A stretch of DNA of 64,000 bases, from NCBI GenBank assembly GCA_945919075.1, contig CAMEIX010000017.1, forward strand, positions 1 through 64,000, in the 5' to 3' direction. The stretch is from an uncultured Lachnospiraceae bacterium. Lineage in GTDB: Bacteria > Bacillota > Clostridia > Lachnospirales > Lachnospiraceae. The position numbers were made by a program, and so were the translations under genes. The notes beneath the pieces are model-generated. The model saw nothing but the letters and a program-made list of their open reading frames with translations. It ran no database searches and was not told the DNA's origin. Shown in pieces: positions 34,584-42,874 of the stretch. How positions within the stretch are numbered: position 1 is the first letter of the stretch; the number at the start of each line of letters is the position of its first letter.

Positions 34584-37016
34584 ATGAATTATGGTTATTT
34601 TGATGATGCGAAAAGAGAATACGTGATCACCAATCCAAAAACTCCCGCACCCTGGGCAAACTATTTAGGTTCCCCGGAATACGGTGCAATCATTTCTAAC
34701 AACGCAGGCGGATACAGTTTTGCAAAGTCCGGTGCCAACGGAAGAATTCTTCGTTATGTATTCAATAACTTTGATCAGCCGGGCAGATATATTTACATCC
34801 GAGATAATGAAAGCAAGGATTTCTGGTCCGCATCCTGGCAGCCGGTAGGCAAGGATCTGGAAACCTATAAAAGCGAATGCCACCATGGTACTGCTTATAC
34901 GAAGCTGATTGCAGATTACAGCGATATTCATTCCGAGGCTCTTTACTATGTCCCTCTTGATAAGACCCATGAAGTATGGAATCTTAAACTTACCAATAAC
35001 GGAAACACCAAGAGAAATCTAACGGTTACCGGATATGGTGAATTTACAAACAACAGCAATTATGAACAGGATCAGGTAAACCTTCAGTATTCCCTTTTCA
35101 TCGGCAGAACAAAATTTGTGGATAACAGAATCGTTCACACCGTTCACGGAAATCTGGATATGCTTCCGGAAGGGGTATATGTGGATAATAAGAGACCCAC
35201 GGACAGAATTTTCGGTCTGGCAGGCGGTAAGGTTTCTTCTTACTGTGGTTCTAAGTATAGCTTCCTTGGAAGATATCATGACTATAGCAACCCTGTAGGC
35301 GTGTTAGAAGGGGACCTTGGCAATGTAGACAACTACAATGATAACTCCTGTGGAGCTCTTTCAACAGTAATCGAGCTTGCTCCCGGGCAGACGAAGGAAA
35401 TCGCATTTATTCTTGGCTTTAAAGAGCCCGAAGAAGCTGCAGTTGTCATGGCAGGTTATGAAGACGTTGCCACTGCCTGTGCAAAAGAATTAGAAGAGTT
35501 GATTGCACACTGGCATGCAAGACTTTCCCACTTCCAGGTGAAGACTCCCAGCAAAGAATTTAATACCATGATTAATACCTGGAATGCTTACAACTGCTTC
35601 ATGACCTTTATCTGGTCACGTGCAGCAAGCTTCGTATATTGTGGTCTTAGAAACGGTTATGGTTACAGAGATACCGTTCAGGATATCCAGGGTGTGATTC
35701 ATCTTGCACCTGAAATGGCAGTGGAAAAGATTCGTTTCATGCTTTCTGCTCAGGTAGATAACGGTGGTGGACTTCCTTTGGTATTGTTTGATTTTGTACC
35801 CGGCGATTCCGGTACTCCTGATGATCCGGAATGGGTAAAACTTACCGGACATCCTCATTATCGTGCGGATGATGCGTTGTGGTTATTCCCTACCGTTTAT
35901 AAATATGTTTCCGAATCCGGTAACCTTGCATTCCTTGATGAAGTCATTCCTTATGCAAACAATCATGATGAGGGTACAGTTTACAATCACTTACAGAGAG
36001 CACTTGATTTTTCCATGAATCATTTAGGCCCTCACGGTATGCCTGCAGGCTTATATGCTGACTGGAATGACTGCTTAAGACTTGGTGCACAGGGAGAATC
36101 CTCCTTCGTAGCATTACAGTACTACCTTGGTATGACTATTCTTCGTAAGTTTGCGGAATATAAGAAGGATGAAGCTTATATCAAGGAATTAGATGAAAGA
36201 CAGGAAAAATTAGGAAAGCTAATCGAAGAGCTTTGCTGGAACGAGGACCGCTTCATCAGAGGCTTCACCGAAAGTGGAGAAGTCATCGGACACCGGGATG
36301 ACCCGGAAGCAAATATGTGGTTAAATCCCCAGAGCTGGGCGGTTATCAGTGGTTTTGCTTCCAAAGAACAGGCTGAGCTCGCCCTGGATAATGTATATAA
36401 ACAGCTGAATACCGAATTTGGTGCAGTGCTTATGGATCCTCCTTATCATGAACACTCCTTTGATGGTGCACTTGCTGTTATTTACAACCAGGGTGTAAAA
36501 GAAAATGCAGGTATTTTCTCCCAGTCCCAGGGTTGGATTATCTTGGCAGAAGCACTAATGGGACATGGTAATCGTGCCTTCGGTTATTTCATGGAAAATG
36601 CACCTGCAGCACAGAATGACAAAGCGGAAATTCGTGAGCTCGAGCCTTATTGCTATGGCCAGTTTACCGAAGGAAAAGCAAGCCCTGACCACGGACGTTC
36701 CCACGTACACTGGTTAACCGGAACCGCAAGTACCATTATGGTAGGCTGTGTGGAGGGTATTATGGGTATGCGTCCTGACTTCTATGGTCTTAGGGTTGCT
36801 CCCTCCATTCCCTCTGAATGGGATGGATTTGAAATCGAAAAGGATTTCCGTGGCAAGCATCTTCATATTGTAGTAAAGAATCCGAACCATGCGGAAAGCG
36901 GTTTTACCAAAATGCTTGTAAATGGCGTGGAAATGCCAGATAACTATATTCCGGAAAGTGCCATGACCGATAAGACGGAAGTGGAATTGACGTTAGGGAC
37001 GTTCCTTTTGTCTTGA
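34584..37016 (+). CDS. cbpA: Cellobiose phosphorylase (GH94)
   Basis: 810 residues from the ATG at 34584, preceded by AGGAGGG. Same length and start as characterised cellobiose phosphorylases (YGYFDDAKREYVITNPKTP...WANYLG, then NNAGGYSF). The barrel has GYGYRDTVQD near 365 and the catalytic acid D496 in ADWNDCLRLG; E and H phosphate-loop regions (HGRSHVHWLTGTAST) are present near 715. It converts cellobiose plus phosphate to alpha-glucose-1-phosphate and glucose in the cytoplasm. It is co-transcribed with the upstream GH94 gene, giving phosphorolytic use of two beta-glucoside types. A 195-bp piece of its 3' end is duplicated 549 bp downstream. A terminator follows at 37028-37060. Confidence 0.94.
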   Translation: MNYGYFDDAKREYVITNPKTPAPWANYLGSPEYGAIISNNAGGYSFAKSGANGRILRYVFNNFDQPGRYIYIRDNESKDFWSASWQPVGKDLETYKSECHHGTAYTKLIADYSDIHSEALYYVPLDKTHEVWNLKLTNNGNTKRNLTVTGYGEFTNNSNYEQDQVNLQYSLFIGRTKFVDNRIVHTVHGNLDMLPEGVYVDNKRPTDRIFGLAGGKVSSYCGSKYSFLGRYHDYSNPVGVLEGDLGNVDNYNDNSCGALSTVIELAPGQTKEIAFILGFKEPEEAAVVMAGYEDVATACAKELEELIAHWHARLSHFQVKTPSKEFNTMINTWNAYNCFMTFIWSRAASFVYCGLRNGYGYRDTVQDIQGVIHLAPEMAVEKIRFMLSAQVDNGGGLPLVLFDFVPGDSGTPDDPEWVKLTGHPHYRADDALWLFPTVYKYVSESGNLAFLDEVIPYANNHDEGTVYNHLQRALDFSMNHLGPHGMPAGLYADWNDCLRLGAQGESSFVALQYYLGMTILRKFAEYKKDEAYIKELDERQEKLGKLIEELCWNEDRFIRGFTESGEVIGHRDDPEANMWLNPQSWAVISGFASKEQAELALDNVYKQLNTEFGAVLMDPPYHEHSFDGALAVIYNQGVKENAGIFSQSQGWIILAEALMGHGNRAFGYFMENAPAAQNDKAEIRELEPYCYGQFTEGKASPDHGRSHVHWLTGTASTIMVGCVEGIMGMRPDFYGLRVAPSIPSEWDGFEIEKDFRGKHLHIVVKNPNHAESGFTKMLVNGVEMPDNYIPESAMTDKTEVELTLGTFLLS

Positions 37017-37027
37017 TGCTGTTTAAT

Positions 37028-37060
37028 AAAAAGACTTCGGCTATAAACCGGAGTCTTTTA
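37028..37060 (+). terminator. Terminator of the GH94 operon
   Basis: AAAAAGACTTCGG pairs with CCGGAGTCTTTT (one G-U pair) around the loop CTATAAA, ending in a T-rich tail. Confidence 0.75.
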
Positions 37061-37289
37061 ATTATTTACCTTGATTAATTTTTTATCATAATCAGAAAAT
37101 CCGTCAAGAATGCGGTTTCGCACTGGATATGTAGTATGTCCATGACTGATTTGTCTATTTTGATTTTTGGGTTGGTTAAGCCGTATAATGCTTAAAAATC
37201 AAGAAGTCAATGGAAAGTTGTAAAGTGTTGGAAATTCCTTATGTATGATGTACCTCGTGAAAGATTTATATACTTTCTATCTGATATTT

Positions 37290-37484
37290 GTAGGCTGTGT
37301 CGAGTTTATTATGGGTATGCGTCCTGACTTCTATGGTCTTAGGGTTGCTCCCTCCATTCCCTCTGAATGGGATGGATTTGAAATCGAAAAGGATTTCCGT
37401 GGCAAGCATCTTCATATTGTAGTAAAGAATCCGAATCATGTGGAAAGTGGTTTTAGCAAAATGCTTGTAAACGGTGTGGAAATG
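37290..37484 (+). pseudogene. Duplicated 3' fragment of the cellobiose phosphorylase gene
   Basis: This 195-bp segment is a copy of 36741-36935 at a constant offset of 549 bp, with about nine mismatches (roughly 95% identity) and no indels. It encodes GMRPDFYGLRVAPSIPSEWD and the following 40 residues of CbpA, then runs into unrelated sequence and a stop. It lies in an ORF of 89 codons (37245-37514) with no SD, so it is read as a dead fragment. Most differences are C-to-T, at third positions or silent, suggesting either a recent copy or some gene conversion. The rest of 37061-37723 is AT-rich with no gene seen. Confidence 0.85.
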
Positions 37485-37723
37485 GCAGTCAGGCTAATTA
37501 TTAAATTTATGTAAAAATGATAAAGCAGTATTGAATTATAGTTCATTATGCTTTATAATAATACCAAAGCATATATTTCTGAAATCATTCTAAAACTTCT
37601 GTTTATTCTAATTTCCTTAAATCTATGCTTGAAATTCAACTAATTCAAAGAGCAGGAGATAAGGATTTAGACGGATGGGACATGGTATTCGGCTTGCTTC
37701 TTATCTCCTGCAAAGGAGGTACC

Positions 37724-38743
37724 ATGAAAAGAAACAAAAGGAAAGCGGCAAGAAATGCCGCAAGGAAGGTAGCCCCGGGGCGGGCAGTGGCAAACCGGAA
37801 CTACAAAAGTTCCATCTTTGAAATGATTTTTCGTGACAGGAGGAAGCTTTTGGAATTGTATAATGCGATGAACAAATCCCATTATACAGATCCGGACGAA
37901 CTGGAAATAGTCACGTTAGAAAACGTCATTTATGTACGTATGAGGAATGATTTAGCCTTTCTGATCGATATGCGACTGTATCTTTACGAGCACCAGTCTA
38001 CATTTAATCCGAACATGCCGCTAAGGGACTTTTTCTACGTGGCAGAGGAGTACCGGAAACTGGTGGATACGAAGAATATCTACTCATCATCCCTGATTCA
38101 GATACCGGCACCGCGATTTACCGTGTTTTATAACGGGCTTAAGGAAAGACCGGAGAAAGAAATCCTGTATCTTTCCGATGCGTATTACACACAGGAGAGC
38201 GATCCGGCACTGGAACTGAAAGTAACCGTATTAAACATTAACCACGGGAACAATAAGGAACTGATGGAAAACTGTCGAACATTAAGGGAGTATATGCTCT
38301 TTGTAGACTGTGTCCGGAGTCATCTTAGGGAGGATGGTCCGGATTTAACCAAAGCGGTATCCGTTGCGGTAGATGAATGTATCGCAAAGGATATCCTGAC
38401 CGATTTCCTAAGGGAAAACCGAGTGGAGGCAATCAACATGAGTAAATATGAAATTGATGAGCAGGAATGGCGAAAGTCGGAACTTAAAATAATGCGTGAG
38501 GAAGTCCGCAAAGAGGTAAAGGAGGAAGTCCGCAAAGAGGTAAAGGAGGAAGTCCGCAAAGAGGTAAAGGAGGAAGTCCGCAAAGAAGTAAAGGAGGAGA
38601 TTCGCTCCGAGGTAAAGGAAGAGATACGTCAGGAAATCTTGGAGGAATTGATAAAGAGGAATCTTGACAGAGGAAAGACTCCGGAAGTGATTGCGGATGA
38701 GACAGGAATTCCCCTTTCAGTCATTGAAAAATATGACGTTTAG
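37724..38743 (+). CDS. Rpn-family PD-(D/E)XK nuclease/putative transposase
   Basis: 339 residues from the ATG at 37724 with AAAGGAGG upstream; the longer frame from 37625 is rejected. A basic lysine/arginine-rich start is followed by YKSSIFEMIFRDRRKLLELYNAM and a nuclease core (about 25-215) with IDMRLYLYEHQST, a D...E-x-Q form of the PD-(D/E)XK active site. Residues about 258-305 are a repeated charged helix (EEVRKEVK units) and the tail (KTPEVIADETGIPLSVIEKY) is a small helix-turn-helix-like element seen at the ends of many family members. Rpn proteins promote RecA-independent recombination in E. coli and are numerous in gut Clostridia. No terminal inverted repeats are visible. Confidence 0.85.
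   Translation: MKRNKRKAARNAARKVAPGRAVANRNYKSSIFEMIFRDRRKLLELYNAMNKSHYTDPDELEIVTLENVIYVRMRNDLAFLIDMRLYLYEHQSTFNPNMPLRDFFYVAEEYRKLVDTKNIYSSSLIQIPAPRFTVFYNGLKERPEKEILYLSDAYYTQESDPALELKVTVLNINHGNNKELMENCRTLREYMLFVDCVRSHLREDGPDLTKAVSVAVDECIAKDILTDFLRENRVEAINMSKYEIDEQEWRKSELKIMREEVRKEVKEEVRKEVKEEVRKEVKEEVRKEVKEEIRSEVKEEIRQEILEELIKRNLDRGKTPEVIADETGIPLSVIEKYDV
38498..38617 (+). repeat. 24-bp in-frame tandem repeats inside the Rpn gene
   Basis: Units begin at 38498, 38522, 38546 and 38570; the first three are identical 24-mers (GAGGAAGTCCGC + AAAGAGGTAAAG) and the fourth differs by one base; a fifth from 38594 is diverged. Each adds eight residues (EEVRKEVK) to a charged helix, so copy-number change would keep the frame. 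Confidence 0.92.
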
Positions 38744-38769
38744 TCAGGCTGATTTGAATCAGACATGTC

Positions 38770-38811
38770 AATGCGAATTAGGCATGAAAAACAAATTAGT
38801 TGCATTTTTTT
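38770..38811 (+). terminator. Probable terminator of the Rpn gene
   Basis: AATGC (38770-38774) with GCATT (38802-38806), continued by AATT/AATT across a small internal loop, followed by seven Ts. Confidence 0.45.
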
Positions 38812-38826
38812 ATAAAATATGATATT

Positions 38827-38856
38827 TTGACAGTACATGAATGCCAAAACTATTCA
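38827..38856 (+). promoter_or_regulatory. Putative promoter of the structured RNA
   Basis: TTGACA (38827-38832), 18-nt spacer, TATTCA (38851-38856). A second TATAAT at 38975-38980 lacks a good -35 and could be an internal start. Confidence 0.45.
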
Positions 38857-38862
38857 TGCAAA

Positions 38863-39188
38863 TATGCCCACCGAAAGGTTAAGCCCATACGGACAGGCGG
38901 GGCAGCTGCCGCGAGTGGCGACAGGCCACATTATTGATTGAGTTAAAAGCTCAAATTTTATAAGTCGATTACTTTATAATCAAAGTAGGGTACACGTCAC
39001 TTGTGAAACGGTCAATAAGAGTAGCCACAGTTATATTTGCTGTTAAGAACTCGAAGAATAGTTTTGGATGGTTTCCATCGCAATATAGGTGCAGAATGCG
39101 CAGCCACAGAAGCGTGAGGGGCATTATGCGGTAGGGCGAAGGAAATGAAAACGAGGCTAGGGACAGGTGATTTCACCTGTCCTTTTTT
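38863..39188 (+). ncRNA. Candidate stand-alone structured RNA, class not identified
   Basis: About 325 nt with no ORF, GC-richer than its surroundings, with a promoter-like sequence before it and a strong terminator at its end. Visible structure: perfect palindrome GGCAGCTGCC (38901-38910), hairpin GTGGC/GCCAC (38915-38929), hairpin GATGG/CCATC (39067-39079), and purine-rich unpaired blocks such as GAAGGAAATGAAAACGAGG typical of RNA tertiary contacts. It does not look like 6S, tmRNA, RNase P, SRP RNA or a riboswitch I can recognise: the downstream decarboxylase gene starts beyond the terminator. Size and autonomy recall clostridial classes such as raiA, but I cannot confirm that. Confidence 0.5.
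39161..39188 (+). terminator. Terminator at the end of the structured RNA
   Basis: GGACAGGTGA (39161-39170) and TCACCTGTCC (39173-39182) form a perfect 10-bp stem with a very short loop, followed by six Ts. It precedes the polyamine operon by 65 nt. Confidence 0.92.
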
Positions 39189-39253
39189 AATGTACTCTGA
39201 GGGTTAATAAAGGGAAGTATTCAGTAAATCAGTTACGATAAGTGAGGTAGAGT

Positions 39254-40702
39254 ATGAATCTGGAGGCACAAAAGCATGCTCCGGTTTACGAAGCATTGGA
39301 AAGATTGAGAAAACAGAGAATTGTACCTTTCGATGTACCGGGACACAAACGTGGTCGTGGGAACCCGGAATTAAAGGAGCTGCTCGGAGAAAAATGTGTA
39401 AGCCTTGATGTAAATTCCATGAAGCCTTTGGATAATTTATGTCATCCCATGTCGGTAATCAAGGAGGCAGAGGAACTGGCGGCAGAGGCATTTGGTGCAG
39501 ACCATGCATTTTTCATGGTAGGAGGCACCACCTCTTCAGTACAGAGCATGGTACTTACCGCATGCCGTGCCGGTGATAAAATTATCCTTCCGAGAAACGT
39601 GCACAAAAGTGTTATCAATGCATTGGTTTTGTGTGGTGCGATACCCGTATACGTGAACCCCGAAGTGGACGAGAAACTGGGGATTTCCTTGGGGATGGAA
39701 TTGCCGGAATTAGAAAAAGCAATCCATGAAAATCCGGATGCGGTTTGTGTATTTGTGAACAACCCGACTTACTACGGGATTTGTTCAGACTTAAAAGGCA
39801 TCGTAAAACTGGCGCATGAACATAAGATGTTAGTGCTTGTGGATGAAGCCCATGGAACCCATCTGTACTTTGGGGAGGGACTTCCGGTTTCCGCGATGGC
39901 AGCCGGTGCGGATATGGCTTCCGTATCCATGCACAAGTCAGGAGGTTCCCTGACGCAAAGCTCCCTGCTCTTAGTGAATAAGACTGTAAACTGGGAGTAT
40001 GTGAGCCAGATTATCAACCTGACTCAGACAACTTCCGCATCCTACCTGTTATTATCGAGTCTGGATATTTCCAGAAGAAATCTGGCACTCCGCGGTGCCG
40101 AGGCATTTGCAAAAGTAAAGGAAATGGCAGAGTATGCCAGGGAAGAAATCAACGCCATTGGCGGATATTATGCATATGGTGCCGAAATCGTAAATGGAAA
40201 AAGCATTTACGATTTTGATGTTACCAAACTTTCGGTATACACCAGAGGCATTGGGCTTGCGGGCATAGAGGTGTATGACCTGCTTCGTGATGAATATGAT
40301 ATTCAGATTGAATTTGGTGATATAGCCAATGTACTTGCCTATATTTCCATTGGCGACCGTATTCAGGATATCGAACGGCTGGTAGGTGCACTGGCGGATA
40401 TCAAGCGTCTTTATTCCAAGGATCCGGCCAGTCTGATGGCAAGTGAATATATTGCACCGAAGGTTTTGGTATCCCCGCAGAAAGCCTTCTATGCGGAGAA
40501 AAAGGCGCTGCCTATCCGGGAGACTGGGGGCAGAATCTGCAGTGAGTTTGTCATGTGCTATCCTCCCGGAATTCCCATCTTGGCACCGGGGGAACTCATT
40601 ACCGATGAAATTATCAGCTATATTCTTTATGCAAAAGAGAAAGGGTGTTCCATGCAGGGCACCCAGGACCCGTATATGGAATATCTGAACGTACTTGCGT
40701 AG
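39254..40702 (+). CDS. speA: Orn/Lys/Arg decarboxylase family, likely arginine decarboxylase
   Basis: 482 residues, the short aspartate-aminotransferase-fold form found in Firmicutes. Starts YEALERLRKQRIVPFDVPGH, has the PLP-stacking and cofactor loop GGTTSSVQS, LVDEAHGTHL (PLP-binding D and A-H motif) and the Schiff-base lysine K228 in SMHKSGGSLTQ. The C-terminal domain ends with MCYPPGIPILAPGE. The family decarboxylates arginine, lysine or ornithine; arginine is preferred here because agmatine deiminase and N-carbamoylputrescine amidase are in the same operon. Product agmatine would then enter the downstream steps. First gene of a six-gene operon with spacings of 12, -1, 46, 64 and -4 nt. 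Confidence 0.92.
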   Translation: MNLEAQKHAPVYEALERLRKQRIVPFDVPGHKRGRGNPELKELLGEKCVSLDVNSMKPLDNLCHPMSVIKEAEELAAEAFGADHAFFMVGGTTSSVQSMVLTACRAGDKIILPRNVHKSVINALVLCGAIPVYVNPEVDEKLGISLGMELPELEKAIHENPDAVCVFVNNPTYYGICSDLKGIVKLAHEHKMLVLVDEAHGTHLYFGEGLPVSAMAAGADMASVSMHKSGGSLTQSSLLLVNKTVNWEYVSQIINLTQTTSASYLLLSSLDISRRNLALRGAEAFAKVKEMAEYAREEINAIGGYYAYGAEIVNGKSIYDFDVTKLSVYTRGIGLAGIEVYDLLRDEYDIQIEFGDIANVLAYISIGDRIQDIERLVGALADIKRLYSKDPASLMASEYIAPKVLVSPQKAFYAEKKALPIRETGGRICSEFVMCYPPGIPILAPGELITDEIISYILYAKEKGCSMQGTQDPYMEYLNVLA

Positions 40703-40714
40703 GAAGGAGAAGTT

Positions 40715-41569
40715 ATGGAACTTTGGTTTTCAGATTATCACACGGAGCGTGTGAAAGTTTCCGTAAAAGTTACCAGACAGTTATTTGGTGAACAAACAGA
40801 CTATCAGAGACTGGATGTATTTGAATCTGAGGAGTTTGGGCGGTTTATCAGTTCTGACGGCAGTATTGTCTTTTCGGAAAAGGATGAGTTTACCTACGAC
40901 GAAATGATTGTCCATGTGCCCATGGCAGTGCATCCCAATGTGGAAAAAGTGCTTGTTATCGGTGGCGGGGACGGAGGAGTTGCCCGTGAACTGTCTTACT
41001 ATTCGGAAATCAAACAGATTGATGTGGTGGAGCCGGACAAGGTTTTTGTGGATGTCTGTAAGGAATTTTTTCCTGACAATGCAAGAGGACTGGAGGATCC
41101 GCGGGTAACCGTTTATAACAGGGACGGACTTCGTTTCCTACGTACCAAACATGAAGAATATGATTTGATTATCAATGATGCCATTGATCCGTTAGGACAT
41201 ACCGCAGGGCTTTTTACCAAGGAATTTTACGGCAACTGCTATAAGGCACTCCGTGAGGATGGCATCATGGTGTACCAGCATGGTAGTCCCTTCTATGACG
41301 AGGATGAGGATACCTGCAGAGCCATGCACAGGAAGGCCAGCCATAGTTTCCCCATAAGCCGCGTTTATCAGGCCCATATCCCGACCTGTTCTTCGGGTTA
41401 CTGGCTGTTTGGATTTGTTTCAAAAAAATACCATCCCCTGAATGATTTTAATGCAGAGAGATGGAATGCAAGAAATATCAAAACATGGTATTACACAACC
41501 AATTTGCACAGAGGGGCATTTATGCTGCCCAGATATGTGGAAGATATGTTAGAAGAGGAGGAGAAATAA
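40715..41569 (+). CDS. speE: Spermidine synthase (SpeE) homologue with altered active-site loop
   Basis: 284 residues, GAAGGAG before the ATG. The aminopropyltransferase fold is clear: WFSDYHTERV, EQTDYQRLDVFES, SEKDEFTYDEM, SAM-binding VLVIGGGDGGVARE and the C-terminal IPTCSSGYW. Canonical enzymes read D-S-S/T-D/E-P at the catalytic loop and Q-x-D/E-x-P later; here these are NDAIDP and YQHGSP, so one serine/threonine site and an acidic residue are changed while both aspartates are kept. Canonical substrates are putrescine and decarboxylated SAM, but no SAM decarboxylase gene is in the window. The neighbours make spermidine by the carboxy route, so this protein may use another amine acceptor such as agmatine, or dcSAM from a distant speD. 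Ends by one-base overlap with the next gene. Confidence 0.88.
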   Translation: MELWFSDYHTERVKVSVKVTRQLFGEQTDYQRLDVFESEEFGRFISSDGSIVFSEKDEFTYDEMIVHVPMAVHPNVEKVLVIGGGDGGVARELSYYSEIKQIDVVEPDKVFVDVCKEFFPDNARGLEDPRVTVYNRDGLRFLRTKHEEYDLIINDAIDPLGHTAGLFTKEFYGNCYKALREDGIMVYQHGSPFYDEDEDTCRAMHRKASHSFPISRVYQAHIPTCSSGYWLFGFVSKKYHPLNDFNAERWNARNIKTWYYTTNLHRGAFMLPRYVEDMLEEEEK

Positions 41570-42828
41570 TGAGCAGATTATTAATTATCGGATGTGGCGG
41601 TGTGGCAGGCGTTGCCATTCATAAGTGTTGCCAGAACAGCGACACCTTTACCGAGATTTGTATTGCAAGCAGAACCAAAGAAAAATGTGATGCATTGAAA
41701 GAAAAACTGGAGGGTACTACCAAGACCAAAATTACGACTGCAAAAGTGGATGCGGACAAGGTGGAGGAACTGATTTCCCTCATGGAATCTTACAAGCCCG
41801 ATGCGGTTTTGAATGTGGCACTTCCCTATCAGGATCTGACCATTATGGATGCCTGCCTGGCCTGCAAGGTGGATTATATCGATACCGCAAATTATGAGCC
41901 GGAAGATACCGACGATCCAAAGTGGAGAGCCGTTTATGAGAAACGCTGTAAAGAAGAAGGCTTTACCGCATACTTTGATTATTCCTGGCAGTGGGCCTAC
42001 AAGGAAAAATTTGAGAAGGCCGGTATTACGGCGCTTTTGGGAAGCGGTTTTGACCCCGGAGTAACCAGCGTATTTTCGGCATATGCCCTGAAACATTATT
42101 TTGATGAAATTGATACCATTGACATTTTGGACTGTAATGGGGGCGACCATGGATATCCCTTCGCAACCAATTTTAATCCGGAAATCAATCTGCGGGAAGT
42201 TTCCGCAAACGGTTCTTACTGGGAAAACGGTCACTGGGTGGAAACCAAGCCCATGGAGATAAAGAGAGAATATAATTTCCCGGAAGTCGGCAGGAAGGAT
42301 ATGTACCTGCTTCATCATGAGGAAATTGAATCCCTTGCAAAGAATATACCCGGCGTGAAGAGAATCCGTTTCTTTATGACCTTCGGGCAAAGTTACTTAA
42401 CCCATATGAAATGCCTGGAAAATGTAGGAATGCTTTCCACCTCTCCCATTCTGTTTGAGGGGAAAGAGATTGTACCCATCCAGTTCTTAAAAGCACTGCT
42501 TCCGGACCCTGCTTCTCTCGGACCCAGAACCGTGGGTAAGACTAACATCGGTTGCATTTTTACCGGCAGAAAAGATGGTAAGGAGAAGACCATATATATT
42601 TACAATGTATGTGATCATCAGGAATGCTATAAAGAGGTTGGCTCCCAGGCGATTTCTTATACTACCGGTGTACCGGCCATGATTGGGGCAGCACTCGTTC
42701 TCAATAAAACCTATGACAGGGACGGCGTCTTTACCGTGGAAGAATTCGATCCCGATCCTTTTATGGACATGTTAAATAAGTACGGTCTTCCCTGGGTAGT
42801 AGTGGAAAACCCGGAAACGGTTGCGTAA
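41569..42828 (+). CDS. Carboxynorspermidine/carboxyspermidine dehydrogenase
   Basis: 419 residues from the ATG at 41569, whose A is the last base of the SpeE stop; GAGGAGG lies upstream. Saccharopine-dehydrogenase-like: Rossmann GCGGVAG at residues 8-14 for NADPH, LNVALPYQDLTIMDACL, the long GSGFDPGVTSVFSAYA loop and the GGDHGYPFATNFNPEINLREVS segment typical of CASDH. It condenses putrescine (or diaminopropane) with aspartate beta-semialdehyde and reduces the imine to carboxyspermidine (or carboxynorspermidine). The decarboxylase that finishes the route is the next gene. The operon makes putrescine from agmatine, so carboxyspermidine is the likelier product. The upstream reading frame to 41461 is excluded because it lies inside SpeE. 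Confidence 0.94.
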   Translation: MSRLLIIGCGGVAGVAIHKCCQNSDTFTEICIASRTKEKCDALKEKLEGTTKTKITTAKVDADKVEELISLMESYKPDAVLNVALPYQDLTIMDACLACKVDYIDTANYEPEDTDDPKWRAVYEKRCKEEGFTAYFDYSWQWAYKEKFEKAGITALLGSGFDPGVTSVFSAYALKHYFDEIDTIDILDCNGGDHGYPFATNFNPEINLREVSANGSYWENGHWVETKPMEIKREYNFPEVGRKDMYLLHHEEIESLAKNIPGVKRIRFFMTFGQSYLTHMKCLENVGMLSTSPILFEGKEIVPIQFLKALLPDPASLGPRTVGKTNIGCIFTGRKDGKEKTIYIYNVCDHQECYKEVGSQAISYTTGVPAMIGAALVLNKTYDRDGVFTVEEFDPDPFMDMLNKYGLPWVVVENPETVA

Positions 42829-42874
42829 GAAGCCTATAAATAATGCTGTGTAACTTGTAACGGGCGGGAAAAGA

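Noticed and set aside
37245..37514. Independent small gene of 89 codons
   Set aside because: Most of it is the duplicated cbpA fragment; no SD, so annotated as a pseudogene fragment.
38498..38617. Possible CRISPR array
   Set aside because: The 24-bp units are directly adjacent without spacers and lie in frame in a coding region. No array was found elsewhere.
37724..38743. Complete insertion sequence around the Rpn gene
   Set aside because: No terminal inverted repeats or target-site duplication could be found on either side.
38885..38935. NiCo (czcD) riboswitch
   Set aside because: ACAGGC, GCAGC and GGC-x-ACAG recall its consensus, but the helix expected between the first two elements is missing, a 3' terminator lies far downstream, and no metal exporter follows.
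38863..39188. 6S RNA
   Set aside because: The two ends are not complementary and cannot form the long closed rod with a central bubble.
41581..42390. 269-codon ORF on the minus strand
   Set aside because: Antisense to the carboxyspermidine dehydrogenase; no SD, cysteine/phenylalanine-rich low-quality translation. The plus-strand gene explains the region.
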